Assembly: GCA_039808765.1 (NCBI GenBank)
Contig: JBDHTQ010000001.1
Coordinates: forward strand, 62,001-126,000
Direction of reading: 5' to 3'
DNA: 64,000 bases
Source of the DNA: JBDHTQ01 sp039808765
GTDB lineage: Bacteria; Pseudomonadota; Alphaproteobacteria; UBA2400
Of this stretch, positions 8,304 to 16,905 are shown piece after piece. Made by a program: the position numbers and the translations under genes. Numbering within the stretch: position 1 is the first letter of the stretch; every line of letters begins with the position of its first letter. The notes below the pieces were generated by a model. That model did no database searches and was not told the origin of the DNA. It was given only the letters and a program-made list of their open reading frames with translations.

Positions 8304-11141
8304 ATGCCTGCTGTCGTCATTGGAGCAATTGTATCAGCTGTTGGTCTGACTGGCGTTGTCGCAACGGTTGCCACTGCGGCTTTGGGTGCGGTTGCAAGTA
8401 TGGCCGTGCAATCGATGACTGCGCGACAAAAAAAACCAAGCTCAACACTTTCTAGTGGGCGTCAAATCGATCTAGTTCGCTCATCAACTGAACCACGACG
8501 GATTGTCTATGGACAAACACGGGTTTCAGGACCGCTTGCCTTTGCCTATACAACCAATTCACCTACCGGACAAAAAAATTATGTCTTGAGTATGGTTGTT
8601 CCGCTTGCAACACATGAAGTTGAAAATATCGGTGCATTGTACGTTAACGATGATCGATTGCTCGGAAAGTCTGGGGCAAATGACTGGGTAATCCCTCCAA
8701 TTGGCTCTGTTTATAATGCAAACAGTAAATACAATGGCGTCAATGGTGTTCACCATATTCAGTGGCGTGTTCATTTAGGTTATTCTGATCAAGTTGTTGA
8801 TAATTTTCTTAAATCCACAGTACCGGTATGGACGGTCAATCATCGCTTAAGGGGAATGGCATATGTTGCTGTTCGGTTAAATTGGAACAGCACGGTTTGG
8901 GCGAGTGGACTTCCCAATTTAAGCTGGGAAGTAAAAGGGAAAAAAGTTTACGATCCTCGTTATGATGCTGAATTATGGAGCGATAATCCTGCCCTTTGTT
9001 TGCGGGATTATCTTCTTTCCTCTTATGGTTTGAGATGCCGGTCTGATGAAATTAATGAAGACAGTTTTATTGCTGCCGCCAATATTTGTGATGAATTAGT
9101 CAATACAGCTGATGGCTTAGAACAAAAAAGATACACCCTCAATGGTGTGATCTCGCTTGATGAAAAACCAATTGATATTATTGAGCGCATGCTTACCACA
9201 TGCGGCGGAACACTTGTCTACACGCAAGGGCAATACCGCTTATATGTTGCTGCATATCGAACGCCCGTGATGGATATTGATGATTCAATTTTACGCGGAC
9301 CCATTGTTGTTTATCCTGTTCACTCGCTGCAAACAAAAATAAACACAGTTCGAGGCACGTTTATTGATCCGAATAAAGGCTGGCAGGCAACTGATTTTCC
9401 TCAGGTTAGCGTACATCTCGAATATGATAATGGTGACATTTATGCTCAAGATGTAGAGCTTACCATGACAACCAATACATATGAAGCGCAACGGCTTGCG
9501 CGATTGGTATTGCAACGAGGCCGTTATCCCTTGACAGTCGAGTTGCCCTGTACATTAGCGGCGTTACCTTTATCGGTTATGAATCCTGTACGTTTAACGC
9601 TGCCTTCAATGGGGTGGAATAAAAAGGTTTTTACACCTATTGAGTGGACACTTACTGATGATGTTGGCATTAATCTTATTTTGCAAGAAGATGATATCGC
9701 TCTTTATGATTGGGAAGGTGGGGTAACACCAACCGAAATTACACCAAAAGTTGATCTTCCCAGTATGTTCCCTGAGGCGCCAATTTTAAAAATTGATCAG
9801 CTTATAGCAAACGGTAAAAATATTTTACAGGTAACGGTTTTAAGTTCACTTGATGCGTTTATTTCACGTTCAGAAGTTGATTACGCTTTAGGTGACGATG
9901 AGACGCTTGTTGATGAAGATGCGTGGCGATCAGCGGGATTTGGCCAGGTTGTGACGCTCGATCAATTACAACCCTATAAAAATTATATTGTTCGTGCCCA
10001 TACATTAAATCTTTTGGGGATGACTTCTCCGTGGACTTATCGTCGTGTGCAACTTGCCAGTGGCAATCTTCTGCCTGCCGATGTGCTAGATGTACGCGCC
10101 AGCATACTTGATCAATCGCTTTTTATTAATTGGGACGCACCGGACAATTCAGAATTGCTGTCATATCACTTGCGTTGGTCTGCGGTTACTGTTGGCGCTC
10201 TTTGGTATTCAGCCATCGATATTGCAAGTGGTATAAGTGGAACACAGCTTGTTATTCCTGCTCGGGCAGGGACATATTTTATAAAGGCAGTTGATTCAGT
10301 TTTTGGACGTGAAAGTGAAAATGCAGCAACAGTCGTTATTTCATCCTCATCACTTCAGGCTTTTACAAATGTCGCGACATACACGGAATCGCCGTCATAC
10401 TCGGGCACAAAAACCAACACAAGCGTAGGTTCTGGTGGTCAGCTTATTATTTCAAGCCTCGGTGCGTTTGATGTGACATCAGGAAATTTTGATTCTCCGA
10501 CAGTTCTTTTTGATGCTGCGGGAGGGGGAGACGATGTGATTGAGGGACAATACCTCTTCACAGCATCCCCCGATTTGGGTGCTGTTTATTTGGTTCGCGT
10601 TGCTGTCAATGTGCAATCAAGCATAATTGACTATGTTGTAAATTTTAATGATGCTGCGGGCGATTTTGATGAACGTGACGGGCAGTTTGATGGGAGTGAT
10701 TTAAGTACAGTCAACGTTTTGATTGAGGTTGCAACGACACTTGATAACCCCAGTGGTAGTCCGACTTGGAGCGCGTGGAAACCGATCAGCCTTGGCGATC
10801 ATGTGGCACGGGGACTAAAATTTCGAGCGCGTTTATTAAGTGAAAACTTAATGGCGACACCAGCCATTAGTGCTTTATCACTTACCATTTCTCTTGCAGA
10901 TCGAACTGAAGCTGGTGTTGGCCTTTCGAGTATATCCACAGGATCAAGCATAACATTTACAGAAGCTTTTAAGGACACACCAGCCATTAATGTAACGGGA
11001 AATAACCTGCAAACCGGGGACTATGTCAGCATTACAAGCAAAAGCAGGACAGGGTTTACCGTTCAATTTAAAAACACAATGGGCACAGGTGTCGTGCGTA
11101 ATTACGACTGGGTAGCACGTGGATATGGTCGCGCCCAATAA
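8304..11141 (+). CDS. Phage tail tip / host specificity protein (J-like, GTA g15 position)
   Basis: The 945-residue protein is the largest of the module. The N-terminus is hydrophobic and Ala-rich (residues 1-40), followed by 'PRRIVYGQTRVSGPLAF', typical of tail-tip proteins of the J-like family in alphaproteobacterial phages. The central region (about 280-330, ERMLTTCGGTLVYTQGQYR) is also characteristic. A fibronectin-type-III-like stretch spans about 590-680, and the C-terminal part is beta-rich. It forms the distal hub that contacts the host. It begins immediately after the DUF6950 gene stop (ATAAATG). Confidence 0.75.
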   Translation: MPAVVIGAIVSAVGLTGVVATVATAALGAVASMAVQSMTARQKKPSSTLSSGRQIDLVRSSTEPRRIVYGQTRVSGPLAFAYTTNSPTGQKNYVLSMVVPLATHEVENIGALYVNDDRLLGKSGANDWVIPPIGSVYNANSKYNGVNGVHHIQWRVHLGYSDQVVDNFLKSTVPVWTVNHRLRGMAYVAVRLNWNSTVWASGLPNLSWEVKGKKVYDPRYDAELWSDNPALCLRDYLLSSYGLRCRSDEINEDSFIAAANICDELVNTADGLEQKRYTLNGVISLDEKPIDIIERMLTTCGGTLVYTQGQYRLYVAAYRTPVMDIDDSILRGPIVVYPVHSLQTKINTVRGTFIDPNKGWQATDFPQVSVHLEYDNGDIYAQDVELTMTTNTYEAQRLARLVLQRGRYPLTVELPCTLAALPLSVMNPVRLTLPSMGWNKKVFTPIEWTLTDDVGINLILQEDDIALYDWEGGVTPTEITPKVDLPSMFPEAPILKIDQLIANGKNILQVTVLSSLDAFISRSEVDYALGDDETLVDEDAWRSAGFGQVVTLDQLQPYKNYIVRAHTLNLLGMTSPWTYRRVQLASGNLLPADVLDVRASILDQSLFINWDAPDNSELLSYHLRWSAVTVGALWYSAIDIASGISGTQLVIPARAGTYFIKAVDSVFGRESENAATVVISSSSLQAFTNVATYTESPSYSGTKTNTSVGSGGQLIISSLGAFDVTSGNFDSPTVLFDAAGGGDDVIEGQYLFTASPDLGAVYLVRVAVNVQSSIIDYVVNFNDAAGDFDERDGQFDGSDLSTVNVLIEVATTLDNPSGSPTWSAWKPISLGDHVARGLKFRARLLSENLMATPAISALSLTISLADRTEAGVGLSSISTGSSITFTEAFKDTPAINVTGNNLQTGDYVSITSKSRTGFTVQFKNTMGTGVVRNYDWVARGYGRAQ

Positions 11142-11165
11142 CTTCATCAACAAGGAGAATGAATA

Positions 11166-12008
11166 ATGGCTCAACATGACATGAATATTGCAAATCAAGG
11201 ATTCCCTTCTTTTCGCAGTGATTTGAATGCAGCACTGCTTGCATTGGTGACGCAATCAAGTGGTTCAAGCGTACCCGTAACCCCTACGCAATATCAACTC
11301 TGGCTTGATACATCGACGACACCTTTAACGCTAAAATTTTTTGATGGATCGGATTGGATCGTATTATCAGTTATTGATGTCGGGGCGAATACTGCACTCC
11401 CTGTTATTGCGAATGATGGTTTGAGCGGGAATGCTCTTCATGGAGGCGTGTATTCTGATTTTTCATCACTTGGTATTGATGATAATGCTTCTGCAACACA
11501 TCTTACCTTAAGCGACAGTGAAACTGTTGTGAATGAAAGCGGTGCTGCGCATGATTTTCGTATAGAAGGGGACACGGATACATCTCTTTTAATTACAAAA
11601 GCCAGTTCCGATCGCATCGGGGTGGGTGTGAGTAGCCCCAGTGAAAAATTACACGTCAATGGCACAGTGATGGCCAATAGTTTTGTATCTAATCGCATTA
11701 CACTCGCAAACAATGCAGCAACATCTATCAACTTAAATGCTAATTGCGCTGGATGGTGTTTCATTTCTTCATTTAGTGGGCTTATCGCCAAAGGCGGATT
11801 TTATTTTAAAGTGGGATCATCTGCTGCGCTTGATGCCAGTATGGTTTTGGGTACGCCAGGTGTATTTTCAATCGGCATTTTAAGCGGTGCTACGGGGATA
11901 AGCGGTGATTTTACGATTTCAGCGCATACAGATAACAAACTTTATTTTGAGAATAGAACGGGTGCGACGCTCACATTTACAATCACCCTGATTGCAGCAC
12001 ATGTCTAG
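11166..12008 (+). CDS. Phage tail fibre protein
   Basis: The protein has 280 residues. The centre contains 'RIGVGVSSPSEKLHVNGTV', a recurrent motif of phage tail fibres just before receptor-binding regions. The N-terminal part (PTQYQLWLDTSTTPLTLKFF) is also typical of fibre or fibre-associated proteins. The C-terminal 100 residues are beta-rich and probably carry binding specificity. An AAGGAG site precedes the start. It follows the J-like hub directly, as fibres usually do. Confidence 0.65.
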   Translation: MAQHDMNIANQGFPSFRSDLNAALLALVTQSSGSSVPVTPTQYQLWLDTSTTPLTLKFFDGSDWIVLSVIDVGANTALPVIANDGLSGNALHGGVYSDFSSLGIDDNASATHLTLSDSETVVNESGAAHDFRIEGDTDTSLLITKASSDRIGVGVSSPSEKLHVNGTVMANSFVSNRITLANNAATSINLNANCAGWCFISSFSGLIAKGGFYFKVGSSAALDASMVLGTPGVFSIGILSGATGISGDFTISAHTDNKLYFENRTGATLTFTITLIAAHV

Positions 12009-12027
12009 TTTTTGTGAGGCTCCAATC

Positions 12028-12276
12028 ATGTCAGAACAATTTTTTGCACCGCTGCAATTTATTCATGAACTCGGGCATGTCGAAGGACGGCTTGCAATTC
12101 TAGAAAAAAAGGTCGATCGTCTTGAACAACACATGGAACAGCATTTTTGTGCTCTTAGCGATAAAATTGAAAACTTTCAAACCCTACTTGATGTGGGGAG
12201 GGGAAGTTGGAAAACGTTGTTGTTGTTAGCCACTCTCATGGCAAGTCTTATTACATTTATTCAAGATGCCATCTAA
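12028..12276 (+). CDS. Small coiled-coil membrane protein of the lysis cassette
   Basis: I take the ATG at 12028 (82 residues) because it is preceded by TGAGG; an in-frame upstream start inside the fibre gene would add 12 unlikely residues. Residues about 15-50 form a coiled coil (RLAILEKKVDRLEQHMEQHF) and the C-terminus is one transmembrane helix (TLLLLATLMASLITFI). This layout resembles XhlA-type proteins found next to holins and lysozymes. Its end overlaps the lysozyme start by 11 bases. An accessory role in membrane permeabilisation is inference. Confidence 0.55.
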   Translation: MSEQFFAPLQFIHELGHVEGRLAILEKKVDRLEQHMEQHFCALSDKIENFQTLLDVGRGSWKTLLLLATLMASLITFIQDAI

Positions 12277-12745
12277 AAGGCGAATTGAATTGGAAACACG
12301 ACTAAGATATGGTCATCGCAGGGTTAATCAGCGTGGCCTTGTGCTCCTCAAAAATTTTGAGGGACTTTCGCTCAAGGCCTATCTTTGTCCCGCAGGCGTG
12401 CTGACAATTGGCTATGGCCATACTGATAATGTTTCAGTAGGGCAGGAAATTACACTCGCACAGGCGGAAGCCTTGCTCCTGCATGATCTTGAGGTATTTG
12501 AGCGAGATGTCGCTGCCCGTGTGCAGGTACCTTTGAACGATAATCAGTTTTCTGCATTGATTTGTTTTACTTTTAATATCGGCATTATGGCCTTTTGTCG
12601 ATCTTCGCTTTTGCGAAAATTGAATAAAGGATTCTATCAGGAAATTCCCGCTGAATTGCGACGTTGGCGCTATGCAGCTGGTGTTGAAATGAAAGGGCTG
12701 ATCAAGCGGCGTGATGCCGAGATTGCTCTATGGCAAAGTTTATAA
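12266..12745 (+). CDS. Phage endolysin, GH24 lysozyme
   Basis: The 159-residue protein has the GH24 catalytic pattern: Glu32 in NFEG, Cys41 in the LCPAG segment where many members carry Asp or Cys, and Thr53 in TIGYGHT. The C-terminal 'GLIKRRDAEIALW' is also characteristic. It cleaves the glycan backbone of peptidoglycan at the end of the lytic cycle. There is no signal peptide or SAR anchor, so export would depend on the neighbouring holin. It overlaps the preceding small membrane protein gene. Confidence 0.9.
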   Translation: MPSKRRIELETRLRYGHRRVNQRGLVLLKNFEGLSLKAYLCPAGVLTIGYGHTDNVSVGQEITLAQAEALLLHDLEVFERDVAARVQVPLNDNQFSALICFTFNIGIMAFCRSSLLRKLNKGFYQEIPAELRRWRYAAGVEMKGLIKRRDAEIALWQSL

Positions 12746-12761
12746 TTTCAGGAGAAACATC

Positions 12762-13166
12762 ATGGCACTTGCAACATTAATTCCATTGCTTACGCCCTTA
12801 ATTGATCAATTGATTGCTCATATTCCTGATCCACAGGCCCGTGACAAAGCCCGTAAGCAAGCCGAACAGGATTTATTGGGGTTTATCGCTCAGCAACAAA
12901 ATGCGCAATCAGAAATCAATAAAATTGAAGCTGTTCATCCTAAAATTTTTGTAAGTGGATGGCGACCTTTTATCGGTTGGGTCTGTGGTGCCTCGCTCGC
13001 TTATACCTATATTGTGGCGCCATTTTGGTCATGGGTTCTTGTTTTGTGGTACCCTGATGTCAGTCTTCCTGCTTTGCCAACAGAAAGTTTATTTGAGCTT
13101 GTGCTCGCATTGCTGGGCTTGGGAGGTTTGCGGACATATGAGAAAACAAAAGGTGTAACACGCTGA
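12762..13166 (+). CDS. Holin, 3TM (Phage_holin_3TM) family
   Basis: The start at 12762 has a CAGGAG site; the frame extends upstream into the lysozyme gene but that is unlikely to be translated. The 134-residue protein has an amphipathic N-terminus, a Gln/Lys-rich linker, and two or three membrane segments (GWVCGASLAYTYIVAPFWSW, then FELVLALLGLGGL). 'SGWRPFIGWVC' and the ending 'GLRTYEKTKG' are family signatures. It forms the membrane hole that releases the lysozyme. This is the last gene of the phage module. Confidence 0.85.
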   Translation: MALATLIPLLTPLIDQLIAHIPDPQARDKARKQAEQDLLGFIAQQQNAQSEINKIEAVHPKIFVSGWRPFIGWVCGASLAYTYIVAPFWSWVLVLWYPDVSLPALPTESLFELVLALLGLGGLRTYEKTKGVTR

Positions 13167-13247
13167 TTTGATCACTTCTTATTTTAAAGCCTCACCTTGC
13201 CAGTCCTGCAGATTTGATTTATCTCCTTGAGAGGAGAGGATCTATAG

Positions 13248-14153
13248 ATGCAAACAATAACTGTTTTTGGCGGGACGGGTTTTTTAGGGCGAACAGTTGT
13301 GCGTGCTCTTGCGCGAGCAAATTACTGTGTGCGTGTTGCGCGACGAGCGCCAACGGATGATGCTTTTCTTCGCTCTTTGGGGGATGTCGGGCAGGTTGTT
13401 CCTGTTTCTTTTTCCCGTCTGGATCGCGAACAGGCACAAAAGTTGGTTGCAGGCACAGACGGTGTTGTTAACCTTATCGGCATTATTTCAGAGCGGAAGC
13501 GTGGAGATTTCTTGCGCATTCACCGTGATTGGCCAAAAATTTTGGCTGAATCATGTCGTGATCTTAAAGTAAAGCGGTTTCTGCATGTTTCAGCTTTAGG
13601 CGCACACGGAGGAAGCGCATCGCAATATTTTCGCTCTAAGGCTGCTGGTGAAAATCTGATTCACGCTGCTCTACCTTGTGCAATTCTTATGCGTCCGTCG
13701 ATTATTTTTGGTGAAAATGACCATTTTTTTACGCGGTTTGCGAATATGGCGCGTTACTTACCGTTTTTGCCCACGATTGGGGGGGGGCATACTGTTTTTC
13801 AACCCGTTTATGTTTTGGATGTTGCTGAGGCAATTGTTCGTGCTCTTGAATCTGCTGAAGCGCAAGGAAAAATTTTTGAACTGGGTGGGCCAGTTATTGC
13901 TTCATTTTATAAACTACTTAATGACGTGCTTGAAGTCTTACAGCTTAGGCGCCAGCTTATTGATCTTCCATGGGTTGTTGCCAAAATTGAGGCGCAACTG
14001 TTACAGTTTTTGCCCTCAGCACCTCTTACACCAGATCAGGTCGAAATGTTAAAAACCAATACTGTAGTTTCGCCTTCGGCACATGGTATCACGCAACTGG
14101 GCATAACGCCCGCGCATTATAAAGCGCTTTTGCCGTTAATTCTAAAACGGTAG
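13248..14153 (+). CDS. Complex I NDUFA9 subunit family protein (SDR-type NAD(P)-binding)
   Basis: The 301-residue protein opens with a Rossmann motif (TVFGGTGFLGRTVVRALA). The extended SDR core continues with GTDGVVNLIGI and LHVSALGA, followed by the atypical YFRSKAAGE in place of YxxxK. These are hallmarks of the bacterial NDUFA9-like family, which in mitochondria is an accessory complex I subunit. In many alphaproteobacteria the gene neighbours uppP; here uppP is about 43 kb away. A GAGAGGAGAGG site precedes the ATG. Exact bacterial function is not established. Confidence 0.85.
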   Translation: MQTITVFGGTGFLGRTVVRALARANYCVRVARRAPTDDAFLRSLGDVGQVVPVSFSRLDREQAQKLVAGTDGVVNLIGIISERKRGDFLRIHRDWPKILAESCRDLKVKRFLHVSALGAHGGSASQYFRSKAAGENLIHAALPCAILMRPSIIFGENDHFFTRFANMARYLPFLPTIGGGHTVFQPVYVLDVAEAIVRALESAEAQGKIFELGGPVIASFYKLLNDVLEVLQLRRQLIDLPWVVAKIEAQLLQFLPSAPLTPDQVEMLKTNTVVSPSAHGITQLGITPAHYKALLPLILKR

Positions 14154-14158
14154 CATTA

Positions 14159-14377
14159 ATGAACGCTTTTTTCCCTTTACTTCTAAGTATTGTTGGAACA
14201 ATTGGTGGGTTTGTTCTTGGCCAGTTGTCGCTGCTGTATATCTTAAAAGGAGAAAACCTCCCCAAAATCCTTGAACAGCGAAAGATTAGGTTCCTATTAG
14301 GCGCCTTGGTTTGGCTGATTGCTATTGTGGGGGCTCTTTTGGGGTGGCAAGCTGGTCAAAGCATTGCCTCAACTTGA
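14159..14377 (+). CDS. Small two-helix membrane protein of unknown function
   Basis: The 72-residue protein begins five bases after the NDUFA9-like stop, so the two genes are probably co-transcribed. It has two transmembrane helices (LLLSIVGTIGGFVLGQLSLL and FLLGALVWLIAIVGALLGW) separated by a short basic loop. I do not recognise a family. Confidence 0.5.
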   Translation: MNAFFPLLLSIVGTIGGFVLGQLSLLYILKGENLPKILEQRKIRFLLGALVWLIAIVGALLGWQAGQSIAST

Positions 14378-14405
14378 GGGAGGGGGCGTGATTTATTGAA
14401 AATAC

Positions 14406-14482
14406 TGGGGCGACCAATGGGACTCGAACCCACGACATTCTGGACCACAACCAGACGCTCTACCAACTGAGCTATGGCCGCC
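14406..14482 (-). tRNA. tRNA-His (GTG)
   Basis: The reverse complement folds into a 77-base cloverleaf with encoded CCA. The anticodon loop TTGTGGT gives anticodon GTG. The extra G at -1 (base 14482) facing C73 is the identity element of tRNA-His. Confidence 0.95.
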
Positions 14483-14609
14483 ACAAACAGAGTGACCTGT
14501 TCATGACAGATTTTGCCCCACTTCGTCAAGAGGGTTGACGCAAAAAAATGAAATTTAGAGTCTTGGTTAGTACTATTAAATTATTGAATATCGGTTGTGC
14601 GGACATTTT

Positions 14610-15143
14610 TTACTGATGCGGTTCCTTTTCAAGTAAATAAAGAAATTGGCCATATCCTTTTTCTTCCATTTCTTCTTTCGGGACAAAACTTAACGCGGCA
14701 GAATTAATGCAGTAACGAAGTCCCCCGCGATCTTTTGGCCCATCATCAAAAACATGGCCAAGATGTGATTCTGATTTACGCGCTTTCACTTCTGTTCGGC
14801 TCATCCCAAAGCGCTGGTCGCTTTCTTCGTGCACTGCATTTTCATCGATAGGTTTGGTAAAGCTCGGCCAACCCGTACCTGAATCAAACTTGTCGCTGGA
14901 TATAAAAAGCGGTTCTCCCGTTAAAATATCCACATAAATCCCTGCGCGATGATTGTCCCAGTAAGCATTGCGAAACGGCTGTTCTGTGCCTTCCTCTTGC
15001 GTGACTTGCATTTGTAATTCGGTAAGAGGCTGGCCAGTGTAGGATTTCATGATACGCTCCTTTGCAAAAACGGGTGTCGTGAATAAATATAATCCTGCCA
15101 CAACAATCATAATCTGGAAAATTTTTCCTTGGTGGTTGCTCAT
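14610..15143 (-). CDS. msrB: Exported peptide-methionine (R)-S-oxide reductase MsrB
   Basis: The 177-residue protein starts with a signal peptide (hydrophobic residues about 9-26, ending VFA). The MsrB domain follows with DSGTGWPSF, SHLGHVFDDGP and RYCINSA; Cys145 is the catalytic residue. It reduces methionine-R-sulfoxide in proteins, here in the periplasm. Its start overlaps the dipZ-like stop by four bases (ATGA), so it is translated together with a membrane electron donor that can recycle it. The CxxC zinc pairs of some MsrB forms are absent. Confidence 0.92.
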   Translation of the reverse strand: MSNHQGKIFQIMIVVAGLYLFTTPVFAKERIMKSYTGQPLTELQMQVTQEEGTEQPFRNAYWDNHRAGIYVDILTGEPLFISSDKFDSGTGWPSFTKPIDENAVHEESDQRFGMSRTEVKARKSESHLGHVFDDGPKDRGGLRYCINSAALSFVPKEEMEEKGYGQFLYLLEKEPHQ

Positions 15144-16828
15144 TCTTCACCTTCCTGAGCGGCGCCAAATGTAAATGCGTAGGCTTCTGTTTCTGCATCT
15201 TGAAAAGTAAGCTTAAGCGTTGCAAGGGCGTCGGTATCAAGATGCGCAACTTCATAAAGTCGATGCTCATTTACGGTTAAAATTCCATTTTTAACATCCG
15301 TTGCATGGTTGGGTAGAGATTTACCATCGCTTTTAATTTCAACATGAACGTTAGACGGATGCTGTGCCCCGAGTACAAGAAAAACACGTCCAGCCCTGAA
15401 CCGCATAATGATCTGATCACCTATTTTGCCTGAGATAATCTTATCACCTTCACGGTTCCAGTCACCGCTCAATCCCCATTCATTTTGCTGCTCTGGATCA
15501 CGGGAAAGCACAAAAGGTGCTTTTGTTTGATCGTTTATGATATTTTCGGCACGGCTAAATCCGAGATAGGTTTCCGGTGTTTGATTGAATGATGTTGCAG
15601 ACTTGCTTTGCTTCAAGTCACTTCCCGTTATTGATAAAAGTGCACGAATGTTATGCTCGGTTTGCTCGGCATGACCTTCACCAAAGTGGGTGTAAACAAT
15701 ATTGCCCTCTTGATTAATTAAATAATGAGCTGGCCAATAGCGATTGTTATAAGCTTGCCACGTTGAAAATTGATTATCCAGCGCAACTGCATACGGGATT
15801 TTATATTTCTGCACTGCCATTTTAACATTTTCAGGGATGGATTCAAAAGGAAACTCCGGTGCGTGAACGCCAATAATGACAAGCCCTTTATCATGATACA
15901 ATTGGTGCCACCGAATAAGATCAGGTAACGTACGTAAGCAGTTAATGCAGGAATAAGTCCAAAAATCAATCAGGACAACTTTACCCTTAAGCTGCGCAAG
16001 TGTGAGCGGAGGGCTGTTTATCCAATCGGAAAGGTTTTGCATTTCGGGAGCTGCATAGGGAGCAGGCAAGGGGTGGATAAGTTTCATGGAATCAACCTCA
16101 TTTTCACTTTGCGTTATCGACTTTTCTTGCTGAGGGCGTGCGTTCATTTTTGCCGTTACCCATTTTTCGCCAAGATTAATATGCATCAAGCCAAGGGTGG
16201 CAAATACCACGATTACAATCCCCATTATGCGACGTATGAGTGTTGCGTGGCGTGAGAAAAAACGAATCGCATGGGTTAGTTTTTGACTCAACAAAGCAAT
16301 CAGTAACATGGGTACTGCTGCACCCGTTCCGAAAAGAAGAACAGTTCCGACAGCGGTCAACGTTGTTTTGGCCTGAATAACTTGAATCAGTGCTGCCGCC
16401 AGTAGTGGTCCCGCACAGGGTGTCCAAATCGCACCGAGCAAGCCACCCAGTAAAAAAGCTCCCACGATACCTGTATCGTCTGTACTCGCGCTTAACGTAT
16501 GTGCTTTTGAAGCAAAGCGTTGAGTTAGTCGCTCAAAACTTTCACTCATTACCGGCACAATCATTGTCATACCGAGAATAAATAGAATAAAGAAAGCGCC
16601 TTGCTGAAGTGCCTCTTGCGAGAGATCAAAGGTCAAAATCAGCCAACGTGACGAAAGGGCAAAAGCCGTGAACGTTGTAATAAAACCAAGAACGAGCAAC
16701 CAAGGGCGCCAAACATTTTTTTGTAATGACCCAGCGACTAAAAATGGGATGACTGGTAAAATACAAGGAGACAATGCAAGGCCAAAGCCTTCTACAAAAG
16801 CCAAAAGATAAGATGTTTGCCCGTCCAT
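15140..16828 (-). CDS. DipZ-like protein: CcdA-type membrane domain fused to periplasmic thioredoxin domain
   Basis: I choose the ATG at 16828 (GGAG eight bases upstream, 562 residues); a GTG at 16903 would add 25 residues. The membrane domain has LSPCILPVIPFL and WTPCAGPLL, whose cysteines carry electrons across the membrane in CcdA/DsbD proteins. After about six helices a TlpA-like thioredoxin domain has the redox motif CINC (around 15945-15960). A C-terminal beta domain typical of DipZ ends the protein. It moves reducing power from cytoplasm to periplasm and likely reduces the coupled MsrB. It lies two or 77 bases after the Ldh-like gene, depending on start. Confidence 0.85.
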   Translation of the reverse strand: MDGQTSYLLAFVEGFGLALSPCILPVIPFLVAGSLQKNVWRPWLLVLGFITTFTAFALSSRWLILTFDLSQEALQQGAFFILFILGMTMIVPVMSESFERLTQRFASKAHTLSASTDDTGIVGAFLLGGLLGAIWTPCAGPLLAAALIQVIQAKTTLTAVGTVLLFGTGAAVPMLLIALLSQKLTHAIRFFSRHATLIRRIMGIVIVVFATLGLMHINLGEKWVTAKMNARPQQEKSITQSENEVDSMKLIHPLPAPYAAPEMQNLSDWINSPPLTLAQLKGKVVLIDFWTYSCINCLRTLPDLIRWHQLYHDKGLVIIGVHAPEFPFESIPENVKMAVQKYKIPYAVALDNQFSTWQAYNNRYWPAHYLINQEGNIVYTHFGEGHAEQTEHNIRALLSITGSDLKQSKSATSFNQTPETYLGFSRAENIINDQTKAPFVLSRDPEQQNEWGLSGDWNREGDKIISGKIGDQIIMRFRAGRVFLVLGAQHPSNVHVEIKSDGKSLPNHATDVKNGILTVNEHRLYEVAHLDTDALATLKLTFQDAETEAYAFTFGAAQEGEE

Positions 16829-16905
16829 AAATTTACTCCACACGCGTTGATTTAGTTCAATTGTTTGTGTTTTCAAGGCGAAAGTTAAGTCTGTTTTGTT
16901 CACGC

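Noticed and set aside
14400..14490. tRNA-His as prophage attachment site
   Set aside because: It lies two genes beyond the holin and no duplicate tRNA segment or integrase was found in the window.
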